Source: Eubacteriales bacterium (lineage in GTDB: Bacteria; Bacillota; Clostridia; Oscillospirales; Oscillospiraceae). From it: DNA of 64,000 bases. A program made the position numbers and the translations under genes. The DNA lies in NCBI GenBank assembly GCA_030536255.1, contig JAUNQI010000006.1:1-64000 (forward strand). Direction: 5' to 3'. Numbering within the stretch: position 1 is the first letter of the stretch; each line of letters starts with the position of its first letter. The notes under the pieces are model-generated. The model searched no databases. It had not been told where the DNA came from and saw only the letters and a list, made by a program, of their open reading frames with translations. Shown here piece after piece: positions 32,433 to 42,874 of this stretch.

Positions 32433-33155
32433 TTATCTTAATATCTTTCTGATCTGCTTATCCTCAATACCCGGACAAATTTTCTTCAGCTGTCCGGACA
32501 GGCGCTCAAATGATTCCATAGGATCTTCTTTATAGCAAACGGAAAACATTTCACTGCCCCAAAGGCTTTCCGGTGCAGTATATACTGTGATCGGCCAGCC
32601 GTACGGTTCTCCTTTTTTATTCAGCTTGCTTCGGAATGCGCGGATCACCAGATAAGTCTCCATCTGAAGCTCCGTAACGCAGCCTTCAAAGTTTTTCTCC
32701 CCGTCTTTTCCAAAACCGGATACCCTTTTCAGCTCATGGGAAAAATGTTCCTCTCCGTTCTGAAAGTGATCCATGATCTTTTTCAGCCGGATATTCGCCT
32801 TCCCGTCTTCCCATCTGGAATCAAAATCATAACCGTTCCTGCGATAGTTGGCAAAAACAGGAAACCATTCCAGGGAAATAAAGCCGGCTTTACCCTCAAA
32901 AAATTTCCCGTATGCCGTTTTCCCGCTTTCTGCAACGATTCCGCGCCACATCCATGGATCGCACTCAGGATCGTCAGACCACCAGTGATACGGTACAGTT
33001 TTTTCCTCAACGGAAAATCCGGGAACGCTGTTCTTAAACAGAGGCAGAAAACCAACCTCGTTCACATAGTCGATCAGCTCATCCGGCGATTTCAGCCTGT
33101 GAGGGTCATTCTCATCGACACCCCTCATGATCCATTCTCCGTTATCGTATTCCAT
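32433..33155 (-). CDS. AlkZ-related hypothetical protein
   Basis: A 240-residue soluble protein rich in Trp, Phe and Tyr. Visible features are LKSPDELIDYVNEVGFLPLF near residue 25, WWSDDPECDPWMWRGIVAES, AYGKFFEGKAGFISLEWFP and YGWPITVYTAPESLWG. From memory these resemble proteins labelled AlkZ-related, a loose relative of the winged-helix DNA glycosylases that unhook interstrand crosslinks. The catalytic QxQ/QxD motif of AlkZ was not found, so a glycosylase activity should not be assumed. GAGG lies before the ATG. Probable operon with the DUF89 gene. Confidence 0.5.
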   Translation of the reverse strand: MEYDNGEWIMRGVDENDPHRLKSPDELIDYVNEVGFLPLFKNSVPGFSVEEKTVPYHWWSDDPECDPWMWRGIVAESGKTAYGKFFEGKAGFISLEWFPVFANYRRNGYDFDSRWEDGKANIRLKKIMDHFQNGEEHFSHELKRVSGFGKDGEKNFEGCVTELQMETYLVIRAFRSKLNKKGEPYGWPITVYTAPESLWGSEMFSVCYKEDPMESFERLSGQLKKICPGIEDKQIRKILR

Positions 33156-33258
33156 TTCCGAGCCTCAATGTTTTCTTTCAAAATTCAGCGCTGTATACGC
33201 TCTTGAAATAGTATCACATGTGCTTCATGAAAACAACCGTATACATATTCCATTTTCA

Positions 33259-33287
33259 TAGACTTCAGCCGATTCACGTGGTATAAT
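33259..33287 (+). promoter_or_regulatory. Predicted promoter of the DUF554 gene
   Basis: TAGACT (33259-33264), 17 bases, TATAAT (33282-33287), about 48 bases before the start codon. Perfect -10, moderate -35. Confidence 0.6.
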
Positions 33288-33334
33288 CTGTTGAAATTTT
33301 CCGGAAACGGATTTTATGAAAAGAAGGGTTGAAA

Positions 33335-34069
33335 ATGCCGGGGCTCGGTACAATCGTTAATACTGCCGCCATTATTATCGGCGGTATTACAGGATATTTT
33401 GCAAAAAAACTGCTGAATGACAGGATACAGAAGATTCTCCTTCTGGCAATGGCATTGAGCGTTCTCATGATGGGGATCAACGGCGCTGTATCCAAGTCGC
33501 TGCAGATAACCGACGGAGCTGTAACCATTACAGGCAACTATATGGTCATTTTTTCTCTGGTGCTCGGAGGACTTGTCGGAGAAATCATCGATGCGGACGG
33601 AAAGATGGAAAAATTCGGCGCATACCTGAAAAAACGTTCCGGTAATGAGAAGGATTCCGCTTTCATCTCCGGATTCCTAAATGCCTCATTTACAGTATGT
33701 ATCGGGGCCATGGCGGTAATGGGCTCGCTGATGGACGGAATTTTTCATGATCATTCCATCCTGTTTACAAAGGCTGTACTTGATTTTGTTATCATCATGG
33801 TAATGACCGCATCCATGGGGAAGGGCTGTATTTTCTCCGCCATTCCGGTATTCATCTTTCAGGGGATTATTACACTGCTCTCGTCCTTTATTTCCCCTGT
33901 TCTGAATGACGCCGCCATGAATAATCTTTCTCTTGTGGGATCTATCCTGATCATGTGTATCGGCATTAATCTCCTGTTTGACGGCCGTTTCAGCATCAAG
34001 GTCGCAAACCTTCTTCCGTCAATCGTTTTTGCGGTCATAGCCGCGTATATACCTTTCCTGAATATTTAG
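33335..34069 (+). CDS. DUF554 family membrane protein
   Basis: A 244-residue membrane protein with about seven hydrophobic segments. It matches the DUF554 (YqgA/YdfK) family: GLGTIVNTAAIIIGGITGYF at the N-terminus, SLVLGGLVGEIIDAD, FLNASFTVCIGAMAVMGSL and FTKAVLDFVIIMVMTASMG. Function is unknown; a transport role is often guessed. The ATG at 33335 is chosen because AGAAGGG stands six bases before it; the TTG two codons earlier would overlap that ribosome site. Confidence 0.85.
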   Translation: MPGLGTIVNTAAIIIGGITGYFAKKLLNDRIQKILLLAMALSVLMMGINGAVSKSLQITDGAVTITGNYMVIFSLVLGGLVGEIIDADGKMEKFGAYLKKRSGNEKDSAFISGFLNASFTVCIGAMAVMGSLMDGIFHDHSILFTKAVLDFVIIMVMTASMGKGCIFSAIPVFIFQGIITLLSSFISPVLNDAAMNNLSLVGSILIMCIGINLLFDGRFSIKVANLLPSIVFAVIAAYIPFLNI

Positions 34070-34094
34070 CATCATAAACGAAAAAAGTCTAGCA

Positions 34095-34136
34095 AAAAAA
34101 GACGAAAGATTATTTTGCATCTTTCGTCTTTTTTAT
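34095..34136. terminator. Bidirectional terminator
   Basis: A 16 bp perfect stem (34095-34110 with 34119-34134) whose ends are A and T runs, so it works in both directions. It separates the DUF554 gene (+) from the amidase gene (-). Confidence 0.9.
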
Positions 34137-34175
34137 ATCTGTTTCATGTTTTGATTTGAAAGATCGATTGTTGCC

Positions 34176-35000
34176 TTATCTGGCAACGGAGTAGACATCT
34201 TCTCTGAGTCTGGTAAATGTGGGAAGCTGACCGCGTACAGCGCTGATTCTCTCCGGATCAATTTCGGCGTACAGGATCTGTTCGGTCTCATCGCATTCCG
34301 CTATTGCATATCCGTACGGATCGATTACCGCGGAATGGCCCCAGCATTCATAATCAAAACCGTCATATCTCGCCGCAGCCGCACCGACAAAAAAGACCTC
34401 ATTGTCCAGCGCTCTCATGGAAATACTCTGTTTCCAATGACCTGGTCCCGTCTTCATATTGAACTGTGCGGGAAGGAATATTATTTCCGCTCCTCTCTTT
34501 GCCATAGCTCTGAACATCTCCGGAAATCTGACGTCAAAACAGATCGCAGCACCCATCCTGCCATATTTTGTATCAAAAACCGTGATATCCGATCCGGGAG
34601 AAAAGGTATGCGATTCAGAGAATCTCATTCCCGGGATATCCACATCGAACAGATGGACCTTGCGATGTCTGGCAATATTCCGACCGTTCTCATCAAATAC
34701 AAAGCAGGTATTATAGATCTTCCCGTCTTCAGTTTCCGGTATGGAACCCCCGATAAGAATAATTCCGTTATCCTTTGCCCATCCGGACATTCTGGTAAAA
34801 GTTTCCTCATGTCCCAATGCAGCAATCTTTCTGAAATAGTTTTTGGAATACGGACAGTTGAACATTTCCGGCAGGCAGACGACTTTTGCGCCGTTCTCCG
34901 CCGCTTCCTTCACCATTGTTTCTGCCTTATCCAGCGTCTCCGGCTGAGACAGCTCTGTTCTCAGCTGACAAACTGCAATTTTATAATTCTGTTCTGACAT
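34176..35000 (-). CDS. Nitrilase-family carbon-nitrogen hydrolase (omega-amidase-like)
   Basis: A 274-residue hydrolase with the full catalytic triad: Glu in VVCLPEMFNCPY, Lys in HRKVHLFDVDIPG and Cys in GAAICFDVRFPE. The HLFDVDIPGMRFSES text closely follows the Nit2/YafV omega-amidase group, which deamidates 2-oxoglutaramate and 2-oxosuccinamate. Substrate is inferred by similarity. It is 24 bases downstream of the GtrII-type gene and is the last gene of a long minus-strand run. Confidence 0.87.
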   Translation of the reverse strand: MSEQNYKIAVCQLRTELSQPETLDKAETMVKEAAENGAKVVCLPEMFNCPYSKNYFRKIAALGHEETFTRMSGWAKDNGIILIGGSIPETEDGKIYNTCFVFDENGRNIARHRKVHLFDVDIPGMRFSESHTFSPGSDITVFDTKYGRMGAAICFDVRFPEMFRAMAKRGAEIIFLPAQFNMKTGPGHWKQSISMRALDNEVFFVGAAAARYDGFDYECWGHSAVIDPYGYAIAECDETEQILYAEIDPERISAVRGQLPTFTRLREDVYSVAR

Positions 35001-35024
35001 TGTCCAAACCTCAGAAGAAAAGGA

Positions 35025-36581
35025 TCATTCTCCGATATTTCCCAGACGAACCACATAGATTCCGTCTATATTTCTAATGCTGCCGTAAGAAGGATAGGAC
35101 GGCATTTCGATTACCCGGGAATCTGTTTCCAGAATATCCGTTACATCCCAGTCGCATACATTCATCTTCACGCCGAGGAAAGTCTTTATAAACTCCTCCT
35201 GGCTGTAGGTTCCCACGATTCCGTCCCTGATCCCTGCAAGATTACCGGTATAGATCATCGGGATATCATATAGGACATCGCTGCTGCCAATAAAGGCTAC
35301 CGGAGAATCCACCGTAAACTTCTCGTCCTGCATCAGGGCAGAAATGACTGACGTATAGAAACTTTCAGCCTGATTCAGCTGAAGATACATCTTGTAATAA
35401 ATACAGTTGGAAAAATAGATATTGCATGCAACTGTTATGATCATGCAGACATAAACAGCATCCTTCCACAGGAAAGCAAGCTTCTTTTGAATTGTTTCCC
35501 CGCAGATTTCCAGAACCGATGCCGCCAGAATATAAACGGAAGTAAAGCTGAAGAGCATCAGATTATGGAACAGCGAAGAAATGATCCGGATGCTGTTTAC
35601 GGCAGGAGGAAGAAGAAACAGACAGAGTGCAAGAAGCAGCGTTCTTTTCCCTTTCTCCTCTTTCTTTTTTCCGTTAGCAATATGCAGAAATGCAGCGGAT
35701 ACGATCAGAACTGCTACAAGGATATGAGCTGCCTTCGAGGCGGGATTTGATGCGAGGTCATAATAGCCTTTATAAAAATAACCGATAAACGAGGTGTAAG
35801 CAACTCTGATGCCAAAAAGAACATCGGCAAAACCATTCAGATTTCCCTCAGCGTATCCGTTCATCTCCGCCTTCCACAGCTTCTGTATAACGGCGGTGAG
35901 TCCGTAATAAAGCAGCATGGAGCCGATAATCTCCGCTGCGAGAATGAGGCCGCACCGAAGCGTATCCTTTGCAGACCTCTCTCCTTTCAGCGTCACTGTA
36001 ATAACATATACAACAAGATAACTTGCCGTAACTGCTACATAGGACTGATAAAAACTAAGCGACAGGATAAGAAGGATTCCGCCAGCAGCAGTCTTTTTTG
36101 TATCCAGACATTTCCCTTCTGCAGATGAAGCGAAAAGGTCAGCTGCTCCTATTGCCATCAGCAGCGCCAGAGCATACTGCGGCGCGGTAAACATATACCC
36201 GAAGGTACAGGTCTGTGTGGGAAAAGTCATCAGCAGCGCCGGAAGCAGGAGCCTCAGCAGAGGATTCCTGATCCTGAACATTTTCACAACAATACAGATC
36301 GTTGCAGTGATTAGCAGTAGACTGATGATCCCGTTCAGCCATGGTACGGAGAAGGTCGGCATGAAATACTGTGCGATGTCGAGTCCCCATCTTCCGGAGG
36401 ACAGGCTTGCGCCCTGCCCGAACATACAGGACAGATCATCCATAATCTCCAGCTTGTTCACAAAACAGAACATATAAGCTGCAAGACCGGACAAAACTGC
36501 CGACAGGGCAGGTATACGCAACTCAGCGGCAGCATCGGAAAGCCGCTGCATCAGCTTTTCCATGCAGGATTCATTCTTCAT
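35025..36581 (-). CDS. GtrII-type membrane glucosyltransferase
   Basis: A 518-residue protein with about eleven hydrophobic segments across residues 20-410 and a C-terminal soluble region (about 410-518). The first loop contains the acidic DDLSCMFGQGASLSSGRWG, matching the D-D/RWG pattern of the glucosyltransferase GtrII family (Glucos_trans_II). These enzymes move a sugar from a polyprenyl carrier to a surface polymer outside the cell. It lies 16 bases behind the V-ATPase D subunit gene, an unrelated function, and probably reads from the same transcript. Confidence 0.7.
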   Translation of the reverse strand: MKNESCMEKLMQRLSDAAAELRIPALSAVLSGLAAYMFCFVNKLEIMDDLSCMFGQGASLSSGRWGLDIAQYFMPTFSVPWLNGIISLLLITATICIVVKMFRIRNPLLRLLLPALLMTFPTQTCTFGYMFTAPQYALALLMAIGAADLFASSAEGKCLDTKKTAAGGILLILSLSFYQSYVAVTASYLVVYVITVTLKGERSAKDTLRCGLILAAEIIGSMLLYYGLTAVIQKLWKAEMNGYAEGNLNGFADVLFGIRVAYTSFIGYFYKGYYDLASNPASKAAHILVAVLIVSAAFLHIANGKKKEEKGKRTLLLALCLFLLPPAVNSIRIISSLFHNLMLFSFTSVYILAASVLEICGETIQKKLAFLWKDAVYVCMIITVACNIYFSNCIYYKMYLQLNQAESFYTSVISALMQDEKFTVDSPVAFIGSSDVLYDIPMIYTGNLAGIRDGIVGTYSQEEFIKTFLGVKMNVCDWDVTDILETDSRVIEMPSYPSYGSIRNIDGIYVVRLGNIGE

Positions 36582-36597
36582 AAGTGTTCTTTCCGTA

Positions 36598-37248
36598 TCA
36601 GCTGTAATTATGTGCTTTCTGAAGGACCATATCCTTTACCTTCATAAGCCTTACCTTCGTCGAATTCTCGTTTTCCTCGAGCTTCATTGTAATATACTTA
36701 ATATTCTTTTCCAACTCGGGAATGGTGGAATACTCCAGAGCATTTACGCGGCGTCGGGTCTTCTCGATTTCCTCCGCAAGGAGCTGCATTGTCTTTTCCA
36801 CCTCGGCAAGCTTCAGCATATCCTCAAAAACAGCAGCCATCTGCTCAAGCGCGTCATCCAGTTCTCCGGATGTCTGTGCAAAACCATACGGATAGATTTC
36901 CGACGGGTCATTGCTTTTTGTCCGGAAGCTGTATTCGGGCACATCCACGCTCATGATATTCCTGTACCGGATATCCAGCTCCACGCTTTGTCTCGGATAA
37001 AGCAGAGACTGCTCAAGGATCTCAGGAGACATGATAGATGAGGCAACCTGAAGCGAACCGAAAGCGGCCGTTAAGCCGTTCTCAACTTTCACTCTGAGTT
37101 CCTTATTCTGTTTGATTACATCCATGAACTGGCGCATCAGCTCATCCCGTTTGTCTTTCAGCAGTTTGTGGCCGCGTCTTGCTGTTTTCAAACGGTTCTT
37201 CAGCTGATTCAGCACCATTCTGGTCGGTATTATAGCGGTAGAAGCCAA
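36598..37248 (-). CDS. ntpD: V-type ATP synthase subunit D
   Basis: A 216-residue coiled-coil central stalk subunit. It begins IIPTRMVLNQLKNRLKTARRGHKLLKDKRDELMRQF in family fashion and ends with the long C-terminal helix VNALEYSTIPELEKNIKYI. This subunit rotates inside the A3B3 head and couples it to the membrane ring. It is 16 bases after ntpB. Last ATPase gene of the operon. Confidence 0.96.
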   Translation of the reverse strand: MASTAIIPTRMVLNQLKNRLKTARRGHKLLKDKRDELMRQFMDVIKQNKELRVKVENGLTAAFGSLQVASSIMSPEILEQSLLYPRQSVELDIRYRNIMSVDVPEYSFRTKSNDPSEIYPYGFAQTSGELDDALEQMAAVFEDMLKLAEVEKTMQLLAEEIEKTRRRVNALEYSTIPELEKNIKYITMKLEENENSTKVRLMKVKDMVLQKAHNYS

Positions 37249-37264
37249 AGAATCACTTCCTTCG

Positions 37265-38638
37265 TTACTTCCTGGGTAGATACTTCTCGATGTACTGAGT
37301 TTTAATACGTTTCAGTTCGCGGGTCGGGAGAATACTGAGCAGATCCCAGCCAATCGTCAGTGTATCCTCTATTGACCGGTTTGCATCATTCCCCTGGCCG
37401 ACGTATTCCTTCTCAAATTCCTCAGCAAATTTGGCATAGAGCTTGTCATCCGAGGACAGCGCAGCTTCACCGAGGATCGTCATCAGCTCTTTAGCATCCT
37501 TCCCTCTGGAATAAGCCGCAAACAGCTGGTTCATTGTCCCTGCGTGGTCTTCACGGGTTTTTCCTTCGCCGATACCCTTATCCTTCAGACGGGAGAGAGA
37601 AGGAAGAACATCGATTGGAGGGACAATTCCCTTACGGAACAGATCACGGGAAAGAATAATCTGTCCTTCCGTAATATATCCGGTAAGGTCAGGAATCGGG
37701 TGAGTCTTGTCATCCTCAGGCATGGTGAGGATCGGGATCATGGTAATGGATCCGGTTTTCCCCTGACGGCGTCCGGCACGCTCATACATGGTTGCAAGGT
37801 CTGTATAAAGATATCCGGGATATCCGCGGCGACCGGGAACCTCTTTCTTTGCTGCCGAGATCTCACGGAGTGCTTCCGCATAGTTTGTAATATCCGTAAG
37901 AATAACCAGAACCTGCATTCCTTTTTCGAATGCAAGATACTCTGCAGCTGTGAGTGCCATACGCGGAGTTGCAATTCTTTCAACCGCGGGGTCATTTGCA
38001 AGGTTGGAGAAAACCACCGTACGCTCTATGGCCCCTGTACGTCTGAACTCACTGATAAAATATTCGGATTCTTCAAAGGTAATACCGATTGCGGCAAAAA
38101 CGACTGCAAATGTCTCATTATCTCCGAGAACTCTGGCCTGACGGGCGATCTGCGCTGCGAGAGAAGCGTGCGGAAGACCGGATCCGGAAAAGATCGGCAA
38201 CTTCTGCCCGCGGACGAGCGTATTCAGACCGTCAATTGCGGAAACACCGGTCTGAATGAATTCCGCAGGATAAGCGCGGGCCGCCGGATTCATCGGAAGG
38301 CCGTTAATATCCATATAGGCATCAGCAAGTATTTCCGGACCGCCGTCGATAGGGCTTCCCATCCCGTTAAATACCCGTCCGAGCATATCTTCAGACACTG
38401 CGAGCTGCTGCGGATGCCCGAGGAAACGGACCTTAGTCTCCGCAAGATTGATTCCCTGGGCCGATTCAAAAAGCTGAACTACTGCTCTGTTTCCTTCGAC
38501 CTCAAGCACTTTGCAGCGGCGGACTTCGCCGTTCGGGAGCTCAAGCTCACCAAGCTCATCATAGGTAACGCCGTCAACACCTTCAACGATCATCAGAGGG
38601 TTGGCTACTTCCCTGATTGTTTTATACTCTTTTATCAT
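37265..38638 (-). CDS. ntpB: V-type ATP synthase subunit B
   Basis: A 457-residue non-catalytic nucleotide-site subunit of the head. Segments such as [35 protein letters not shown] and [21 protein letters not shown] are typical. The P-loop position reads SGSGLPH instead of a Walker A, as expected for B. It overlaps the ntpA stop by four bases. Confidence 0.97.
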   Translation of the reverse strand: MIKEYKTIREVANPLMIVEGVDGVTYDELGELELPNGEVRRCKVLEVEGNRAVVQLFESAQGINLAETKVRFLGHPQQLAVSEDMLGRVFNGMGSPIDGGPEILADAYMDINGLPMNPAARAYPAEFIQTGVSAIDGLNTLVRGQKLPIFSGSGLPHASLAAQIARQARVLGDNETFAVVFAAIGITFEESEYFISEFRRTGAIERTVVFSNLANDPAVERIATPRMALTAAEYLAFEKGMQVLVILTDITNYAEALREISAAKKEVPGRRGYPGYLYTDLATMYERAGRRQGKTGSITMIPILTMPEDDKTHPIPDLTGYITEGQIILSRDLFRKGIVPPIDVLPSLSRLKDKGIGEGKTREDHAGTMNQLFAAYSRGKDAKELMTILGEAALSSDDKLYAKFAEEFEKEYVGQGNDANRSIEDTLTIGWDLLSILPTRELKRIKTQYIEKYLPRK

Positions 38639-40407
38639 TTCTTCCTACCCCCTTCTGCAACGGAGAGAACCTCAGACTTCATTTCTGTCTCAATGTCGTC
38701 GTATTCTTTTTCGAACTGATCCGGATCAGCCATTTTGGCGCGTCCGATCTTTTCGCGGGAAGGAATTGTAAATAAAGACTCAATATCAACAATCTTATCA
38801 AGAACCGTTCTGCATTCTGTATCATAGGAAAGGATCAGATCAAGAAGTCTGTATTGTTTCGCATATGAAGAATACGCGTCCTCTTTGACAAAGGCATTCT
38901 GCTGAAGAAAGTCCTCACGGATCATCTTCGCAGTCTCCATCGTCATCCTATCCGAAGGAGAAAGAGCATCCTGACCGACAAGCTTTACGATTTCCTGGAG
39001 TTCACTTTCTTCCTGAAGAATGCTCATCGCTTTTACGCGGTTCTTCATATAGTTCTCACTGAACTGTTCCGTATACCATGAAGAGAGGGAATCAATATAA
39101 AGTGAATATGACGTCAGCCAGTTAATTGCCGGGAAGTGACGGGCATATGCCAGCCCGGAATCCAGTGCCCAGAAAACTTTGACGATCCTCATTGTGGCCT
39201 GAGAAACCGGCTCGGAAATATCTCCGCCCGGAGGCGAGACCGCTCCGATAGCCGTAACGGAGCCAAGCCTTTTATCGGATCCGAGACACTCAACAACACC
39301 TGCACGTTCATAAAACTGGGCAAGTCTCGAAGCCAGATATGCGGGATATCCTTCTTCACCCGGCATTTCCTCAAGTCTTCCGGACATCTCACGGAGAGCT
39401 TCTGCCCAACGTGAGGTGGAATCCGCAAGGACAGCCACATCATATCCCATATCACGGAAATACTCCGCAATAGTAATTCCTGTATAAATGGAAGCTTCAC
39501 GCGCTGCAACTGGCATATCTGAAGTATTGGCTATCAGGACCGTTCTCTTCATAAGAGGTTCGCCGTTCCGCGGATCTTTCAGCTCCGGGAACTCCATAAG
39601 AACGTCGGTCATCTCATTTCCGCGTTCTCCGCATCCGATGTAGATAACGATATCCACATCAGACCATTTTGCCAGCTGATGCTGAACAACGGTTTTTCCG
39701 GCTCCAAACGGTCCCGGAACTGCAGCAGTCCCTCCTTTGGCAATGGGGAACATCGTATCTATTATTCTCTGTCCGGAGTTCATGGGTTTTGAAGGAACCT
39801 GTTTCTTGTCATACGGTCTGGCAATTCGAACAGGCCAGCGCTGAATCATATTCAGCTCATGATCAACGCCCTTTTCATCCGTGACCACTGCAATAGTATC
39901 CGTTATAACATGATCTCCCTCCGGAATAACGCTTTTAACAGTTCCTTTTATTCCGTTCGGTACCATAATTTTGTGAAGGATCGCAGATGTTTCCTGAACT
40001 GTTCCGAGAACATCCCCCGGCACTACGCTGCTTCCGGCTTCCGCCGTCGGCACAAAATGCCAGACTCTCGTCCGGTCAAGGGCAGAAACATCAATTCCTC
40101 TCGCAATACAGTCACCGGAAAGGCGGCGCATTTCTGGAAGAGGACGCTGAATTCCGTCGTATATGTTTTCAAGCATACCCGGGCCAAGTTCAACGGACAG
40201 CGGCATGCCGGTTGTATACACTTCCGCCCCCGGACCAAGGCCGGAGGTCTCTTCATAGACCTGAATGGACGCATTGTCTCCGGTCATATTCAGGATTTCG
40301 CCGATAAGGTGTTTCTCACCAACACGAACAACGTCGGAAACGTTTGCATCGGCAAGCCCCTTTGCTACGACAAGCGGCCCTGATACCTTTGTTATAGTTC
40401 CACTCAT
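38635..40407 (-). CDS. ntpA: V-type ATP synthase catalytic subunit A
   Basis: A 590-residue catalytic subunit. The Walker A motif is [17 protein letters not shown] (about residue 232), preceded by the non-homologous insert usual for A subunits; [15 protein letters not shown] and [20 protein letters not shown] follow. It hydrolyses ATP to drive ion export, or works in reverse. It follows ntpF by 7 bases. Confidence 0.98.
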   Translation of the reverse strand: MSGTITKVSGPLVVAKGLADANVSDVVRVGEKHLIGEILNMTGDNASIQVYEETSGLGPGAEVYTTGMPLSVELGPGMLENIYDGIQRPLPEMRRLSGDCIARGIDVSALDRTRVWHFVPTAEAGSSVVPGDVLGTVQETSAILHKIMVPNGIKGTVKSVIPEGDHVITDTIAVVTDEKGVDHELNMIQRWPVRIARPYDKKQVPSKPMNSGQRIIDTMFPIAKGGTAAVPGPFGAGKTVVQHQLAKWSDVDIVIYIGCGERGNEMTDVLMEFPELKDPRNGEPLMKRTVLIANTSDMPVAAREASIYTGITIAEYFRDMGYDVAVLADSTSRWAEALREMSGRLEEMPGEEGYPAYLASRLAQFYERAGVVECLGSDKRLGSVTAIGAVSPPGGDISEPVSQATMRIVKVFWALDSGLAYARHFPAINWLTSYSLYIDSLSSWYTEQFSENYMKNRVKAMSILQEESELQEIVKLVGQDALSPSDRMTMETAKMIREDFLQQNAFVKEDAYSSYAKQYRLLDLILSYDTECRTVLDKIVDIESLFTIPSREKIGRAKMADPDQFEKEYDDIETEMKSEVLSVAEGGRKK

Positions 40408-40414
40408 TTGTCAT

Positions 40415-40738
40415 TTACTCCTTATCAAGTATATTTATTCCGACAGCCCTCTCAACAGCTGAGTTGAGCGCCGATAACCCCATTCCGGTTGATCCATCCC
40501 TACCGGGAATAACGATGATTGCCGGTGTCGGGCTGTCTTTATATCTTTCGATATTCTTGCATAGCTTCTCCGCAAAGCTCTCTTCAATATAGATAATAGC
40601 ATACTGTGACCCCTCTTCTGTGAGAAAGTCCAATGCTTCACAGGCTTCAGCTGCATCTGCTGCAGAAAAAGTTTCAAGTCCGAGAGCTTTGAAGCCGATA
40701 ACCGTTTCCGGTCTCCCGATAACTGCAATTTTATACAT
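40415..40738 (-). CDS. ntpF: V-type ATP synthase subunit F
   Basis: A 107-residue Rossmann-like stalk subunit that binds subunit D. It begins YKIAVIGRPETVIGFKALGL and has YAIIYIEESFAEKL and the IIVIPGRDGS loop, all usual in the family (called NtpG in Enterococcus). The ATG at 40738 overlaps the last codons of ntpC by eight bases; a GTG nine bases upstream is an alternative start. Confidence 0.92.
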   Translation of the reverse strand: MYKIAVIGRPETVIGFKALGLETFSAADAAEACEALDFLTEEGSQYAIIYIEESFAEKLCKNIERYKDSPTPAIIVIPGRDGSTGMGLSALNSAVERAVGINILDKE

Positions 40739-41723
40739 ACAGATCACGCAGCCTTTCCCTTAGGATCTCGCTCTTAATCCCGGCAAGCTTTCCGGTCAGA
40801 ATCATCCGCACTGCAGTTGTCTCATTCTCAATGGATGCCAGATACGCCGCGACAGGCTCACTGCCGTATGTTACATGCCTCGACAGCTTTATATAGCTGT
40901 TAACAGCATTATCACAGACGAGTTCGAACTCTGTAAGACGGCCGCCTTCAACAGCCTGCCGTCCTGCTTCGCAGACCTTCTCCAGACCGGCCCGTGAAAA
41001 CAGTACGAAAATCTTTTCTGTATTGTCGGCAGAAAGAATATCTCTGACGCTGATCTTTCCTCCCGTAACAAGAACATCCTCAAGGAAATCCCGGCTTTTT
41101 CCCATCCGCAAAGTTCTGACAATTCCCTTCAGGTTTGCAATATCGATCAGCAGCTTCGCGTACCCCTTCAGAAAATCATTTCCGGAAGACTCCGCCACAG
41201 TGCTCAGCTCGGCAAAATATGCTCTGTCAAGCAGAAAATCCGAAAGCTGGGGATTCGAGGTCCTTGCCAGAAGATTTTTTGCTTCTTCGGCGGCTTCTCC
41301 CAGTTTTCCCGGCATATATCTGTACTGTGCTTCGTTGTAAAGACTTTTCAGCTCCTGAGGATCCATTCTTCCCGAGCCGCTCAAAAGCCCGGAGGCTTCT
41401 GTTCCGGATGCCTCGGATTTGATGATCACCTTGAGATTATGATAATCGTATTTCAGACGGAAAATATCCGTGAGTCCTTTATCCGGGCACAGCCTGTCAA
41501 TCTCGGCAAATACAGCCTCTCTTCGCAGTGTCAGAGCACGCTCTGTTTCCTTTGCCGTCATATGGGACATATCTTCATAACCGAGATCCGTAAGAGTCTT
41601 TGCTGCATCCTCAAATGACGGAGCGTCTATCATATGCTCTGCCTGCTCTGCGGTAAGGAGCTTCGGTTCTCTTGCCCGAAGCATCGCCGACAGACATATA
41701 TACGCTTCTCTGTTTTTTAACAC
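40731..41723 (-). CDS. ntpC: V-type ATP synthase subunit C
   Basis: A 330-residue helical subunit that links the rotor ring to the central stalk. It reads as the V-ATPase C/d family: REAYICLSAMLRAREPKLLT at the N-terminus, FRLKYDYHNLKVIIKSEASG in the middle and AAYLASIENETTAVRMILTG near the end. It lies between the E and F subunit genes. Confidence 0.93.
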   Translation of the reverse strand: MLKNREAYICLSAMLRAREPKLLTAEQAEHMIDAPSFEDAAKTLTDLGYEDMSHMTAKETERALTLRREAVFAEIDRLCPDKGLTDIFRLKYDYHNLKVIIKSEASGTEASGLLSGSGRMDPQELKSLYNEAQYRYMPGKLGEAAEEAKNLLARTSNPQLSDFLLDRAYFAELSTVAESSGNDFLKGYAKLLIDIANLKGIVRTLRMGKSRDFLEDVLVTGGKISVRDILSADNTEKIFVLFSRAGLEKVCEAGRQAVEGGRLTEFELVCDNAVNSYIKLSRHVTYGSEPVAAYLASIENETTAVRMILTGKLAGIKSEILRERLRDLYV

Positions 41724-41749
41724 AGTCTTTCCTCCCTGAACCCGGGTTA

Positions 41750-42337
41750 TTATTCAAACAGGATGCCGGCAACCTTGCCGGACATTTCCTCACGGGACAT
41801 ATCGACAAGCAATTCAATTGAATTGTTCGCTTCAATACGTCCGTTCCGAATGATTAGTCCTCCGGAAAAATCTCCCGTGTCTTCCGATAGAGAAAGCTTC
41901 CCGCCGCCGATCGTTTCGTTTGCGGCCTGAGCGATCCTGTTCCCAAATTTAACTCTGTCTGTTTTGTTCAGAACGATCTCACCGCTTCCGTTATCGGAAG
42001 CTTTTACAGCAAGCTTGACGAGAAATGCAAAATAATCTTCATCGGGCATATTCAGAAGCAGCTCTTTCGCTTTGCAGAAGCTCGCAGAAACCATTTCCTG
42101 TTTAAGAGCGAGAATCTCCTTTTTGCTTTCCATCTGGACGATCCGGTCTTTGTTCCCGGCGCTCTCTTCGCATTCCTTCACGCCATCGCGAATTCTTGCG
42201 GAATATGCTTCTCTTGCTTTTTCTGCATATTCATCACGAATAGCGGCACACTGCTTTTCAGCCTGAGCAAGTATCGCGTCTGCTTCCGCTTTCGCATCAG
42301 CCTGGATGTGCGCGATTATTTTATCAGTGCCTTTCAT
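41750..42337 (-). CDS. ntpE: V-type ATP synthase subunit E
   Basis: A 195-residue peripheral stalk subunit. Residues 1-95 form a long Ala/Glu/Lys-rich helix (ADAILAQAEKQCAAIRDEYA) that pairs with the G/H subunit. The C-terminal globular part holds GGLIIRNGRIEANNSIELLV, the conserved family end. It follows ntpK by 20 bases. Confidence 0.93.
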   Translation of the reverse strand: MKGTDKIIAHIQADAKAEADAILAQAEKQCAAIRDEYAEKAREAYSARIRDGVKECEESAGNKDRIVQMESKKEILALKQEMVSASFCKAKELLLNMPDEDYFAFLVKLAVKASDNGSGEIVLNKTDRVKFGNRIAQAANETIGGGKLSLSEDTGDFSGGLIIRNGRIEANNSIELLVDMSREEMSGKVAGILFE

Positions 42338-42357
42338 AGCTGTCCTCTCAGGTCTTT

Positions 42358-42861
<504 letters not shown>

Positions 42862-42874
42862 CTATATTAATAAA

